Positions 53,252 to 62,501 of a stretch of 64,000 nucleotides of DNA are shown piece by piece (the first letter of the stretch is position 1; each line of letters starts with the position of its first letter). Under the pieces are notes generated by a model that saw only the letters and a list, made by a program, of their open reading frames with translations, did not search any database and was not told the origin of the DNA. The stretch comes from Pseudocitrobacter sp913778145 (GTDB taxonomy: Bacteria > Pseudomonadota > Gammaproteobacteria > Enterobacterales > Enterobacteriaceae): assembly GCA_035726825.1 (NCBI GenBank), contig JALNTX010000013.1:62001-126000 (forward strand). The letters run 5' to 3'. The translations under genes were made by a program, and so were the position numbers.

Positions 53252-53282
53252 TAAAAAAACCCTGAGGCAAGCCTCAGGGTTT
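53252..53282 (-). terminator. Terminator behind ftsH
   Basis: 12-bp stem AAACCCTGAGGC/GCCTCAGGGTTT with loop AA, followed by U residues in minus-strand sense. Confidence 0.88.
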
Positions 53283-53314
53283 CAGGTGATGCTACGCTAT
53301 CACGTGCGGATAAC

Positions 53315-55249
53315 TTATTTGTCGCCTAACTGTTCTGACATGGTGTTGCCCGGGTTCGGCGTACGCGGTTCATCGACCGGACGCGGCGCACGCGGGGTAC
53401 CATTGTTGTCAGAGTTGTTAGATGAACCCGGTTCTTCCCAGCCAGCTGGCGGGCGAACATCACGGCGGGCCATCAGGTCATCAATCTGCGGTGCATCGAT
53501 AGTCTCATATTTCATGAGCGCATCTTTCATCGCGTGCAGGATGTCCATGTTGTCGTTAAGCAGTTTACGCGCACGATCGTAGTTGCGTTCGATCAGCGAT
53601 TTTACTTCCTGGTCGATGATACGTGCAGTTTCATCAGACATGTGTTTCGCTTTCGCCACACTACGGCCCAGGAACACTTCACCTTCTTCTTCCGCGTACA
53701 GCAACGGACCGAGTTTGTCGGAGAAGCCCCACTGGGTCACCATGTTACGCGCCAGGTTGGTCGCGACTTTAATGTCGTTCGACGCACCGGTAGAAACATG
53801 TTCCGCACCGTAGATGATCTCTTCAGCCAGACGACCGCCGTACAGCGTAGAAATCTGGCTTTCCAGTTTCTGACGGCTGGCGCTGATTGCGTCGCCTTCA
53901 GGCAGGAAGAAGGTCACACCCAGCGCACGTCCGCGCGGGATAATCGTCACTTTGTGCACCGGATCGTGTTCCGGAACCAGGCGACCGATAATCGCGTGGC
54001 CAGCTTCGTGGTATGCGGTCGATTCTTTCTGCGCTTCCGTCATCACCATGGATCGGCGTTCCGCACCCATCATGATTTTGTCTTTCGCTTTTTCGAACTC
54101 AACCATCGATACAACGCGTTTATTACCACGTGCCGCAAACAGTGCCGCTTCGTTCACCAGGTTCGCCAGGTCTGCACCGGAGAAGCCAGGGGTACCACGG
54201 GCAATGATTGCCGCGTCGATATCTGGCGCCAATGGTACGCGACGCATGTGAACTTTCAGGATCTGCTCACGACCACGAACATCTGGCAGACCGACCACAA
54301 CCTGACGGTCGAAACGGCCAGGACGCAACAGCGCCGGGTCAAGAACGTCCGGGCGGTTAGTCGCCGCGATAACGATGATACCTTCGTTACCTTCGAAGCC
54401 GTCCATTTCAACCAGCATCTGGTTCAGGGTCTGCTCACGTTCATCGTGACCACCGCCCAGGCCTGCGCCACGCTGGCGGCCCACGGCGTCGATTTCATCG
54501 ATAAAGATGATGCACGGTGCTGCTTTCTTCGCCTGTTCGAACATGTCACGCACACGAGATGCACCGACACCAACGAACATTTCTACGAAGTCAGAACCGG
54601 AAATCGTAAAGAACGGAACCTTCGCTTCGCCAGCGATCGCTTTCGCCAGCAGCGTTTTACCGGTACCCGGAGGGCCAACCATCAGGACGCCTTTCGGGAT
54701 TTTACCGCCCAGTTTCTGGAAGCGGCTCGGTTCGCGCAGGTATTCAACCAGTTCACCCACCTCTTCTTTCGCTTCGTCACAGCCTGCGACGTCAGCGAAG
54801 GTGGTTTTGATCTGATCTTCCGTCAGCATGCGCGCCTTGCTCTTACCGAACGACATGGCGCCTTTGCCACCGCCGCCCTGCATCTGGCGCATGAAGAAGA
54901 TCCAGACACCGATCAGTAACAACATCGGGAACCAGGAAATGAAGATAGAAGCCAGCAGGCTCGGTTCTTCAGGCGGTTCGCCAACCACTTTGACATTTTT
55001 AGTCAGCAGGTTGTCGAGAAGCTTCGGATCGTTAACCGGAATGTAAGTCGTGTAACGGTTACTATCTTTCTTGGTAACGTTGATCTCACGTCCGTTGATA
55101 CGCGCTTCGCGAACCTGGTCCTGATTGACCTCTTGCAGGAAGGTAGAGTAGTCCACCTTACGGCTATTCGACTCGCTGGGCCCAAAGCTCTGGAATACTG
55201 ACATCAGCACAACGGCAATGACCAGCCAGAGTATTAGGTTTTTCGCCAT
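53315..55249 (-). CDS. ftsH: ATP-dependent zinc metalloprotease FtsH
   Basis: 644 residues, E. coli length. Two N-terminal transmembrane helices, AAA domain (GPPGTGKT, IIFIDEIDAVG, ATNRPDVLDPAL) and zinc protease motif HEAGH. Degrades LpxC, RpoH and misassembled membrane proteins. The ATG at 55249 gives MAKNLILW; another start three codons upstream is less likely. Confidence 0.97.
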   Translation of the reverse strand: MAKNLILWLVIAVVLMSVFQSFGPSESNSRKVDYSTFLQEVNQDQVREARINGREINVTKKDSNRYTTYIPVNDPKLLDNLLTKNVKVVGEPPEEPSLLASIFISWFPMLLLIGVWIFFMRQMQGGGGKGAMSFGKSKARMLTEDQIKTTFADVAGCDEAKEEVGELVEYLREPSRFQKLGGKIPKGVLMVGPPGTGKTLLAKAIAGEAKVPFFTISGSDFVEMFVGVGASRVRDMFEQAKKAAPCIIFIDEIDAVGRQRGAGLGGGHDEREQTLNQMLVEMDGFEGNEGIIVIAATNRPDVLDPALLRPGRFDRQVVVGLPDVRGREQILKVHMRRVPLAPDIDAAIIARGTPGFSGADLANLVNEAALFAARGNKRVVSMVEFEKAKDKIMMGAERRSMVMTEAQKESTAYHEAGHAIIGRLVPEHDPVHKVTIIPRGRALGVTFFLPEGDAISASRQKLESQISTLYGGRLAEEIIYGAEHVSTGASNDIKVATNLARNMVTQWGFSDKLGPLLYAEEEGEVFLGRSVAKAKHMSDETARIIDQEVKSLIERNYDRARKLLNDNMDILHAMKDALMKYETIDAPQIDDLMARRDVRPPAGWEEPGSSNNSDNNGTPRAPRPVDEPRTPNPGNTMSEQLGDK

Positions 55250-55349
55250 GTCACTCAAGGGATTAACCTCTTATTACAACTGTGTTAAAAACAGCGTCAG
55301 GATACTCTATATCCAGTTTCTTTCAAACTTTCGTCTGAAATTCCACCTT

Positions 55350-55979
55350 CTATGGTTTTCGCCCGGTCGCTACAATGTACACTTCTCGCGAACGTGCGCG
55401 GGAAGAGTCCGGCTTACGAACTTTGACCTTCGTAAACAGGGAGCGAATTTCCCTTAGATACTCATCGAAGCCTTCGCCCTGGAACACCTTCACTACAAAA
55501 TTACCGCCTGGCGCGAGAACATCACGAGCCATTTCAAGCGCCAGTTCCACCAGATACATGGCGCGGGGGATATCCACCGCGGGTGTTCCACTCATGTTTG
55601 GTGCCATATCTGACATGACAACTTGTACTTTACTGTCACCCACGCGTTCCAGCAGCGCTTTCATCACGAGTTCATCACGAAAGTCGCCCTGAAGGAAGTC
55701 CACACCAACGATTGGATCCATAGGTAAAAGATCGCAAGCAATGATGCGGCCTTTGCCACCAATCTGCGTGACCACGTACTGTGACCAGCCTCCTGGGGCA
55801 GCACCGAGGTCGACAACCGTCATCCCCGGCTTAAAAAGTTTGTCACTTTGCTGTATTTCATCAAGTTTAAACCAGGCACGGGAACGTAACCCCTTTTTCT
55901 GTGCCGCTTGAACATATTTATCGCTAAAGTGTTCCTGAAGCCAGCGACTTGAGCTGGCAGAACGCTTCTTACCTGTCAT
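55350..55979 (-). CDS. rlmE: 23S rRNA 2'-O-ribose methyltransferase (U2552)
   Basis: 209 residues, E. coli length. SAM motif VVDLGAAPGGWSQYV and the K-D-K-E catalytic tetrad fold. Methylates U2552 in the A-loop. Co-directional with ftsH. Confidence 0.96.
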   Translation of the reverse strand: MTGKKRSASSSRWLQEHFSDKYVQAAQKKGLRSRAWFKLDEIQQSDKLFKPGMTVVDLGAAPGGWSQYVVTQIGGKGRIIACDLLPMDPIVGVDFLQGDFRDELVMKALLERVGDSKVQVVMSDMAPNMSGTPAVDIPRAMYLVELALEMARDVLAPGGNFVVKVFQGEGFDEYLREIRSLFTKVKVRKPDSSRARSREVYIVATGRKP

Positions 55980-56105
55980 TTAACTTTCCCATCGGGGCAG
56001 AACATCGTTGCCATGCGGCGTAAATTTCAACGCACTATTTGGCGATATATGGGAGATGGCGGTAGAATGACCCGTTTTCAATCCCAACGTAAGCAAAAAT
56101 ATACG

Positions 56106-56399
56106 ATGAATCTGAGTACTAAACAAAAACAGCACCTGAAAGGTCTGGCACATCCGCTCAAGCCGGTCGTTATGCTTGGCAATAATGGTTTGACCGAAGG
56201 GGTACTGGCCGAGATTGAACAAGCGTTAGAGCACCATGAACTTATCAAGGTGAAAGTCGCGTCTGAAGATCGCGAAACCAAAACCTTGATCGTGGACGCT
56301 ATCGTGCGCGAAACCGGCGCCTGTAACGTACAGGTCATCGGTAAAATGCTGGTGCTTTATCGCCCGAGTAAAGAGCGTAAAATATCGCTGCCACGTTAA
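56106..56399 (+). CDS. yhbY: Ribosome assembly RNA-binding protein YhbY
   Basis: 97 residues, E. coli length, single CRM (KH-like) domain with the GLTEGVLAEIEQAL motif. Associates with pre-50S particles. The ATG at 56106 gives MNLSTKQKQHL; the open frame further upstream is not homologous. Confidence 0.94.
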   Translation: MNLSTKQKQHLKGLAHPLKPVVMLGNNGLTEGVLAEIEQALEHHELIKVKVASEDRETKTLIVDAIVRETGACNVQVIGKMLVLYRPSKERKISLPR

Positions 56400-56486
56400 G
56401 AATATCCTAAAATTGCACACAACAGTGTGTAAAACGAGGGTTTTCCTTCGCGAAGGCTAGCAACATGCCACGCTCTTCAGCTTGAT

Positions 56487-56513
56487 AAAAGGCCGCTATG
56501 CGGCCTTTTTCTT
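56487..56513. terminator. Bidirectional terminator between yhbY and greA
   Basis: 10-bp stem AAAAGGCCGC/GCGGCCTTTT with loop TAT; T-runs on both sides serve the convergent genes. Confidence 0.9.
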
Positions 56514-56552
56514 ATCTTTACAATGCATCAACAACTCTGTGTTGGGCAACCG

Positions 56553-57029
56553 TTAAAGATACTCTACCTTAATGATTTCGTACTCAACTTCGCCGCCCGG
56601 CGTGCGAATGGTTACGACATCATCCTGCTCTTTACCAACCAGACCACGCGCGATCGGCGAGTTCACAGAAATCAGATTCTGCTTAAAGTCCGCCTCGTCA
56701 TCACCCACGATACGCCAGGTTTGCTCTTCATCATTATCAAGGTTCAGCACCGTTACCGTGGCGCCGAACACAACGCGACCATTGTTAGGCATTTTGGTGA
56801 CGTCGATGACCTGCGCGTTAGACAGCTTGGCTTCGATATCTTTAATACGACCTTCACAAAAACCCTGCTGCTCACGGGCGGCATGGTATTCAGCATTCTC
56901 TTTCAGATCGCCGTGCTCACGCGCTTCCGCGATGGCAGCAATGATTTCAGGACGGCGAACAGATTTCAGAAAATCGAGTTCTTCACGCAGTTTTTCTGCG
57001 CCACGAAGGGTCATCGGAATAGCTTGCAT
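56553..57029 (-). CDS. greA: Transcript cleavage elongation factor GreA
   Basis: 158 residues, E. coli length. N-terminal coiled coil (LREELDFLKSVRRPEI, IAEAREHGDLKENAEY) whose acidic tip enters the RNAP secondary channel, then an FKBP-like domain. Rescues backtracked polymerase. Confidence 0.97.
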   Translation of the reverse strand: MQAIPMTLRGAEKLREELDFLKSVRRPEIIAAIAEAREHGDLKENAEYHAAREQQGFCEGRIKDIEAKLSNAQVIDVTKMPNNGRVVFGATVTVLNLDNDEEQTWRIVGDDEADFKQNLISVNSPIARGLVGKEQDDVVTIRTPGGEVEYEIIKVEYL

Positions 57030-57120
57030 TTGTTATACCTCTTGAACATTCCTGTTGGGAGCAGTTCACCCCACTCCGGCTCTCAGCCCGCCTGACACCG
57101 CCACGCGGCCAGGCCAGAAG

Positions 57121-57160
57121 CAAAAGAAAACCGACCCGGGTACAAGGCCCCAGGTCAGCA
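57121..57160 (-). ncRNA. graL: greA leader terminator hairpin (GraL-type attenuator)
   Basis: On the minus strand GACCTGGG (57149-57156) pairs with CCCGGGTC (57133-57140) with one G-U, followed by GGTTTTCTTTTG. A terminator in the greA leader is known in E. coli to give the small RNA GraL. Only the hairpin is marked; the RNA's 5' end is not determined. Confidence 0.5.
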
Positions 57161-57275
57161 GCAATTTCTCATTTGATACGCATTTTACCCTGAAGTTCAC
57201 TATGGGTCATCGTTTACTTTACAGGGCTTTGCGCCGTAGTATGTCGGCTTGTTTCCAGGTTGTTAGCGCGGGATT

Positions 57276-58709
57276 ATGCGATTTTCCAGATTTATCATTG
57301 GATTGACCACCAGTATAGCGTTTAGCGTTCAGGCCGCGAATGTTGAAGAGTACATCAGTCAACTTCCCGCAGGGGCCAATCTTGCTTTTATGGTGCAAAA
57401 AGTGGGCGCATCAGCGCCAGCAATTGACTACCACAGCCAGCAGATGGCGCTACCTGCCAGTACGCAGAAAGTGATCACTGCGCTGGCGGCGTTGCTACAG
57501 CTTGGCCCTGACTTCCGCTTTACTACCACGCTTGAGAGTAAAGGTAGCATTGATGGCGGCACGCTGAAAGGCGATTTGGTAGCGCGATTTGGTGGCGATC
57601 CGACATTAAAACGTCAGGATATTCGCAATATGGTAGCGACCCTGAAAAAAGCGGGCGTACAACAAATCGAAGGGAATGTACTGATCGATACCTCGATTTT
57701 TGCAAGCCACGATAAAGCCCCCGGCTGGCCGTGGAACGACATGACCCAGTGCTTCAGCGCCCCGCCCGCGGCTGCCATTGTCGATCGCAATTGCTTCTCG
57801 ATTTCTCTTTATAGCGCGCAAAAAGCGGATGATTTAGCGTTTATCCGCGTCGCCTCTTACTACCCGGTGACCATGTTTAGCCAGGTGCGCACGCTGGCGA
57901 AAGGTTCCCCGGACGCACAGTACTGCGAGCTGGATGTAGTGCCCGGCGATCTCAACCGCTACACCCTGACCGGTTGCCTGCCGCAACGTTCCGAGCCGCT
58001 TCCGCTGGCATTCGCGATCCAGGACGGGGCCAGCTACGCGGGCGCGATCATTAAAGATGAACTGAAGCAGGCTGGCATTACCTACAGCGGCACGCTGCTG
58101 CGCCAGACGCTGGTCAATGAGCCGGGTACAGTGATTGCCAGTAAGCAGTCTGCGCCGCTGCACGATCTGCTGCGCATTATGTTGAAAAAATCGGACAACA
58201 TGATCGCCGATACCGTCTTTCGTATGATCGGCCACGCGCGTTTCAACGTGCCAGGCACCTGGCGCGCCGGTTCGGATGCAGTTCGTCAGATCCTGCGCCA
58301 GCAGGCAGGCGTGGATTTAGGCAATACGATTATCGCAGATGGTTCCGGCCTTTCACGACATAACCTGATCGCCCCTGCAACGATGATGCAGGTGCTGCAA
58401 TATATTGCTCAGCATGATAACGAGCTGAACTACATCTCCATGCTGCCGCTCGCCGGGCACGATGGTTCTCTGCAATATCGTGCAGGTCTTCATCAGGCGG
58501 GCGTAGATGGCAAAGTCTCCGCGAAAACGGGCTCATTGCAGGGCGTCTATAACCTGGCTGGTTTTATCACCACTGCCAGCGGTCAGCGGATGGCGTTTGT
58601 GCAGTATCTTTCTGGCTATGCGGTGTCACCGGCGGATCAACGTAACCGACGTATTCCGTTGGTGCGGTTTGAGAGCAGGTTGTATAAGGATATTTACCAG
58701 AATAATTGA
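57276..58709 (+). CDS. dacB: D-Ala-D-Ala carboxypeptidase/endopeptidase PBP4
   Basis: 477 residues, E. coli length. Signal peptide of about 20 residues (ending SVQA). Serine triad motifs Ser62-x-x-Lys65 (ASTQK), SDN in KKSDNM and KTG in SAKTGS. Periplasmic enzyme trimming and cutting peptidoglycan peptides. Convergent with the OpgB-like gene. Confidence 0.96.
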   Translation: MRFSRFIIGLTTSIAFSVQAANVEEYISQLPAGANLAFMVQKVGASAPAIDYHSQQMALPASTQKVITALAALLQLGPDFRFTTTLESKGSIDGGTLKGDLVARFGGDPTLKRQDIRNMVATLKKAGVQQIEGNVLIDTSIFASHDKAPGWPWNDMTQCFSAPPAAAIVDRNCFSISLYSAQKADDLAFIRVASYYPVTMFSQVRTLAKGSPDAQYCELDVVPGDLNRYTLTGCLPQRSEPLPLAFAIQDGASYAGAIIKDELKQAGITYSGTLLRQTLVNEPGTVIASKQSAPLHDLLRIMLKKSDNMIADTVFRMIGHARFNVPGTWRAGSDAVRQILRQQAGVDLGNTIIADGSGLSRHNLIAPATMMQVLQYIAQHDNELNYISMLPLAGHDGSLQYRAGLHQAGVDGKVSAKTGSLQGVYNLAGFITTASGQRMAFVQYLSGYAVSPADQRNRRIPLVRFESRLYKDIYQNN

Positions 58710-58713
58710 TAAT

Positions 58714-58739
58714 AACTGGCGAGAAACCTCTCGCCAGTT
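58714..58739. terminator. Bidirectional stem-loop between dacB and the opgB-like gene
   Basis: 11-bp perfect stem AACTGGCGAGA/TCTCGCCAGTT with loop AACC, followed by ATTTATTATTTTA. Confidence 0.8.
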
Positions 58740-58760
58740 ATTTATTATTTTATGGCTGCG

Positions 58761-61115
58761 TTAGTTCGTGATGGGTTCAATTTTCAGGATACCTATACCC
58801 ACGCCAATTTTTCTAAGCGTACCATCAACTGGCGCACCAACCATACTATCTTCCCAACTGACTTCCGGCACAGGTGGGACAATCTCTATGGTATCACTAT
58901 CCACATTAGAGAATTTAAGCCTGTATGACTCAAGATCTTTTTGCAAGTTTAGATATTGAGTCTGTTTTCCAATATTCACCGCAACTGGAACGTTAATACT
59001 TTTATCCCAAGCCTTCGCTTGAATTAACAACTCAAATTGCACAGGCAACTTATTGCGATAACTAATTTTTACTGAGGGTGCAATATTTGAATCGGACCAA
59101 CGCCCCCATTCCTCCCTTTTGCTTAAACCACTAATGCTCTTCACATTTTCTGGCATGCCATCAATGCCAAAGAATAGAGTATCAGAAGCATAGTGAAGGT
59201 CATCACTGGGTCTGAAAAGATTATCAGCATCTTTCCGGTAACGCTTAGGATTCGTTAGAGAGTCGCTAATAATAATATGCTGCGGTTTATATTTTTCTGT
59301 TATTTTCTTGACCTGTACGTCTCCCCCTAACGTTCCCTGAGCGGTACACCACTCTTGAGAAAGACTAAGGGATTTATCCCAGACATTTCCATGTCTATAG
59401 CATAAATCTATCCAGTAAAATTTAACCCCGATATCAGCTCGACTAAGGGTAAACCGCAATCCAAAGGTATTATTCAATGGAATATATTTGTCGCCATCCT
59501 GAAATATCAAAACAGGCAGTTTATACTGATGCCCGCCAATTATTGCGGTCTGTTTTACAGTATCAACTTCAAGCTTATTATCTCTTATAACTGCATCCCA
59601 GCGATCCTTTATGAAATCATTCCATGCATTAAGTTTCTCAGCGAAGTTTTTGAATCGTTCACTGAGGGATACGCGACTTAACGTACTTCGCCCCAACCCA
59701 ATATTATTTCCTCCACCCAGTAATTCTAAGACCGTCGCACCATTATCCATGGTGTTACGTAATGTAGATACTGGTTCAATACCATCCCCTTTCTTAAGGA
59801 TAAAAAAGGTGGTACTTCTTTTTTTCTTACGAACATCTTCATTAACAAAAGCTGCTTCTGCGGTAGCGAGGTGATCGGAGGATAAAACCACAACCGTGTT
59901 ATCAGCCCAGGGAGACGTCATTATTTTATTGATAAATTCTGCGATAGCATGCTGGCTACATAAAACCGCATTTAGAGTATCAAATTGTTTTCCATTGATA
60001 CTGTATTGATTATCGACGCATGTTGTGGGAATAGCACCTCTTGGTGGATGTGTATCAACAGTTAAAGCAAAAATTGAGAATCGCTTGTTTTCAGAAGAAA
60101 GCTCTTTAAACTTGTCCCATGCTAATGACAATGTTACATCGTCATGCAATCCCCAACTCCCCTGTACAGCGAAATTATTTTGTAACCCAGATTCCATTAA
60201 TCCGGTAATGTGGTCAAAACCATGTTTTCTGAAAAAATCTATTTTATTTGAGAAACGGATGTCCGCCCCTTGATAAAAATAGTTATCATAGCCTGATTTC
60301 TTCAGGATATCCCCGAGGCAGATACTATCTGAAAAGAAGCCACCATTGATCGCTGCATTGCCGAATGTAATGGGCACGAGAAGCGGTAAGCCACACTGAG
60401 AGGCGACGATTCCACCGATGGTGAAATCCATGCCACTATATTGCTGAGTATTATTGAAATCAATACGTTTTGCCCCCAATGCATCTATATCCTTAGTCAG
60501 CCCTGGGAAGAGTTCCTTTTCGAAAAACACATGCTCCAAACTTTCACCATAGATATACACAAGATTATATTTTGGATTATCTATGACATCTTTTGGCGAA
60601 ATATAATACTGAAAAAAATCTTTAGCATAAAGTTGGTTTTCTTTTTCTTCGCTCCTGACCAATTGACTAACCTGGTGAATCAAAGGTGAACATATCACTG
60701 CCAATGCGAAGAATACAAAAGAAACCCCATTAAAAATAAAATTTTTATTTGTTTTTATCTTTATTTTAAATATGACATAAAAGACACCGTATAATGTTGC
60801 TAACAGTATGGCGCATAACATCAACGCTTGAGGCAAAACGTCCTTAATCGATGTGCCAGTGAGTGTACTTGTAAGCGTATACACAACAGCCCAACTAACA
60901 CCGCGCCCTGTAAAATAATCACACCCTAACCAAAATAGATTCAGGACAATGAGTACAATCACTAAGAAAAGCAAAACCATTGATAGTAGCCAATGACGCA
61001 AAGCTTTTATCGAGTAAATAAATAGAGAAAGAAACATTGAAACAAATGATAAAACGACATAAACATCATTGTCTATAAACATCCTAACCACCCATGACTT
61101 CCCATTTAAATTCAT
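58761..61115 (-). CDS. OpgB-like phosphoglycerol transferase (second copy/paralogue)
   Basis: 784 residues from the ATG at 61115. Four N-terminal transmembrane helices (about 19-37, 44-63, 98-118, 129-149), then a periplasmic alkaline-phosphatase-superfamily domain: metal-ligand Glu in YIYGESLE, probable nucleophile Thr in SGMDFTIGG and metal ligands in SSDHLAT. Colinear along its length with E. coli OpgB (MdoB, 763), which moves phosphoglycerol from phosphatidylglycerol to osmoregulated periplasmic glucans, but clearly diverged. opgB proper lies elsewhere in enteric genomes. Here the gene is inserted between dacB and obgE, which are neighbours in E. coli. AT-rich relative to its flanks. Acceptor unknown. 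Confidence 0.8.
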   Translation of the reverse strand: MNLNGKSWVVRMFIDNDVYVVLSFVSMFLSLFIYSIKALRHWLLSMVLLFLVIVLIVLNLFWLGCDYFTGRGVSWAVVYTLTSTLTGTSIKDVLPQALMLCAILLATLYGVFYVIFKIKIKTNKNFIFNGVSFVFFALAVICSPLIHQVSQLVRSEEKENQLYAKDFFQYYISPKDVIDNPKYNLVYIYGESLEHVFFEKELFPGLTKDIDALGAKRIDFNNTQQYSGMDFTIGGIVASQCGLPLLVPITFGNAAINGGFFSDSICLGDILKKSGYDNYFYQGADIRFSNKIDFFRKHGFDHITGLMESGLQNNFAVQGSWGLHDDVTLSLAWDKFKELSSENKRFSIFALTVDTHPPRGAIPTTCVDNQYSINGKQFDTLNAVLCSQHAIAEFINKIMTSPWADNTVVVLSSDHLATAEAAFVNEDVRKKKRSTTFFILKKGDGIEPVSTLRNTMDNGATVLELLGGGNNIGLGRSTLSRVSLSERFKNFAEKLNAWNDFIKDRWDAVIRDNKLEVDTVKQTAIIGGHQYKLPVLIFQDGDKYIPLNNTFGLRFTLSRADIGVKFYWIDLCYRHGNVWDKSLSLSQEWCTAQGTLGGDVQVKKITEKYKPQHIIISDSLTNPKRYRKDADNLFRPSDDLHYASDTLFFGIDGMPENVKSISGLSKREEWGRWSDSNIAPSVKISYRNKLPVQFELLIQAKAWDKSINVPVAVNIGKQTQYLNLQKDLESYRLKFSNVDSDTIEIVPPVPEVSWEDSMVGAPVDGTLRKIGVGIGILKIEPITN

Positions 61116-61265
61116 CAAACCTATTTATTTGTGAATTCAATTAGCTGGGAGAATATATAAAATTGCAGGCGCTGCCTTTTACAGTGCTGTATCACATCAC
61201 CGGGAATTGTAGCGCTTATAGGTGGGAATATTCTTCTGGAAACTGCTTTTTCAGAATTCATAAAG

Positions 61266-61292
61266 AAAAAGGGCCGATAAAATCGGCCCTTT
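61266..61292 (-). terminator. obgE terminator
   Basis: Stem GGGCCGAT/ATCGGCCC with loop AAA, A-run on the left giving U residues in the minus-strand RNA. The 61116-61265 spacer is AT-rich and should hold the promoter of the OpgB-like gene. Confidence 0.88.
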
Positions 61293-61310
61293 TCTCAATG
61301 CAACGCAGAA

Positions 61311-62486
61311 TCAACGCTTGTAAATGAACTCAACGCCTTCTTCGTCGTCTTCGTCCCAATCGTCATCCCAGTCTTCATCATCTTCTTCCACAGCCGCTTC
61401 TTCAAGCTGCTGACGGTGGTAGTCATCCCACATGAATTCGACTTTCTCCGGCTGTTTCGCTTCTTCAGCGGACACAATCGGGTTCTCGATGATAAAGGTC
61501 ATGACATCCCAGCACAGGTCTTTTACGCCCTGCTGGCTGGCTGCGGAGATCAGGTAGTGTTTACCTTCCCAACCCAGCGCGTCTGCAATCTCTTGTGCTT
61601 TCGCTTCCGCTTCGGCTTTATCCATCAGGTCGATCTTGTTGAAGACCAGCCAGCGTGGCTTGCTTGCCAGTTTTTCGCTGTATTTTTCCAGCTCACCGAT
61701 GATCACACGGGCGTTCTCAACCGGATCGGAACCGTCGATTGGCGCAATGTCGATGAGGTGCAGCAGGACGCGGCAGCGCTCAAGGTGTTTCAGGAAGCGA
61801 ATACCCAGACCTGCACCTTCTGCAGCACCTTCGATCAGCCCCGGAATATCCGCGACCACGAAGCTCTTCTCGTTATCCATACGTACCACGCCAAGGCTCG
61901 GCACCAGGGTGGTAAACGGATAATCCGCTACTTTCGGCTTCGCCGCAGACACGGCGCGGATGAAGGTGGATTTACCGGCGTTCGGCATCCCCAGCATCCC
62001 GACGTCGGCCAGCAGCATCAGTTCCAGCTGCAGGTCACGTTTATCGCCCGGGGTACCCATCGTTTTCTGACGCGGGGTACGGTTAACGGACGATTTAAAG
62101 CGGGTATTACCCAAGCCGTGCCAGCCGCCCTTCGCCACCATCAGACGCTGACCGTGTTTGGTCATATCGCCCATGGTTTCGCCGGTGCCCTGATCGATAA
62201 CACGCGTACCAACTGGCACTTTCACGGTGACATCTTTCCCGCGCTTACCGGTACAGTCACGGCTCTGGCCGTTCTGGCCACGTTCAGCACGGAAAGATTT
62301 TTCGAAACGGTAGTCAATCAGGGTGTTCAGGTTCTCGTCCGCTTCCAGCCAGACGTCGCCGCCGTCGCCGCCGTCGCCGCCGTCAGGGCCGCCACGCGGA
62401 ATATATTTCTCACGGCGGAAGCTTACGCAACCATTACCGCCATCACCTGCTACAACCAGGATCGTTGCTTCATCAACAAACTTCAT
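61311..62486 (-). CDS. obgE: GTPase ObgE/CgtA
   Basis: 391 residues. N-terminal Gly-rich Obg fold (GGPDGGDGGDGGDVW), GTPase domain (GMPNAGKST, DIPGLIEG, NKIDL), acidic C-terminal tail (DEDDEEGVE). 50S assembly and stress control. Cotranscribed with rplU-rpmA-yhbE in E. coli. Confidence 0.97.
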   Translation of the reverse strand: MKFVDEATILVVAGDGGNGCVSFRREKYIPRGGPDGGDGGDGGDVWLEADENLNTLIDYRFEKSFRAERGQNGQSRDCTGKRGKDVTVKVPVGTRVIDQGTGETMGDMTKHGQRLMVAKGGWHGLGNTRFKSSVNRTPRQKTMGTPGDKRDLQLELMLLADVGMLGMPNAGKSTFIRAVSAAKPKVADYPFTTLVPSLGVVRMDNEKSFVVADIPGLIEGAAEGAGLGIRFLKHLERCRVLLHLIDIAPIDGSDPVENARVIIGELEKYSEKLASKPRWLVFNKIDLMDKAEAEAKAQEIADALGWEGKHYLISAASQQGVKDLCWDVMTFIIENPIVSAEEAKQPEKVEFMWDDYHRQQLEEAAVEEDDEDWDDDWDEDDEEGVEFIYKR

Positions 62487-62501
62487 TTTACTCTCCGTAA
62501 A

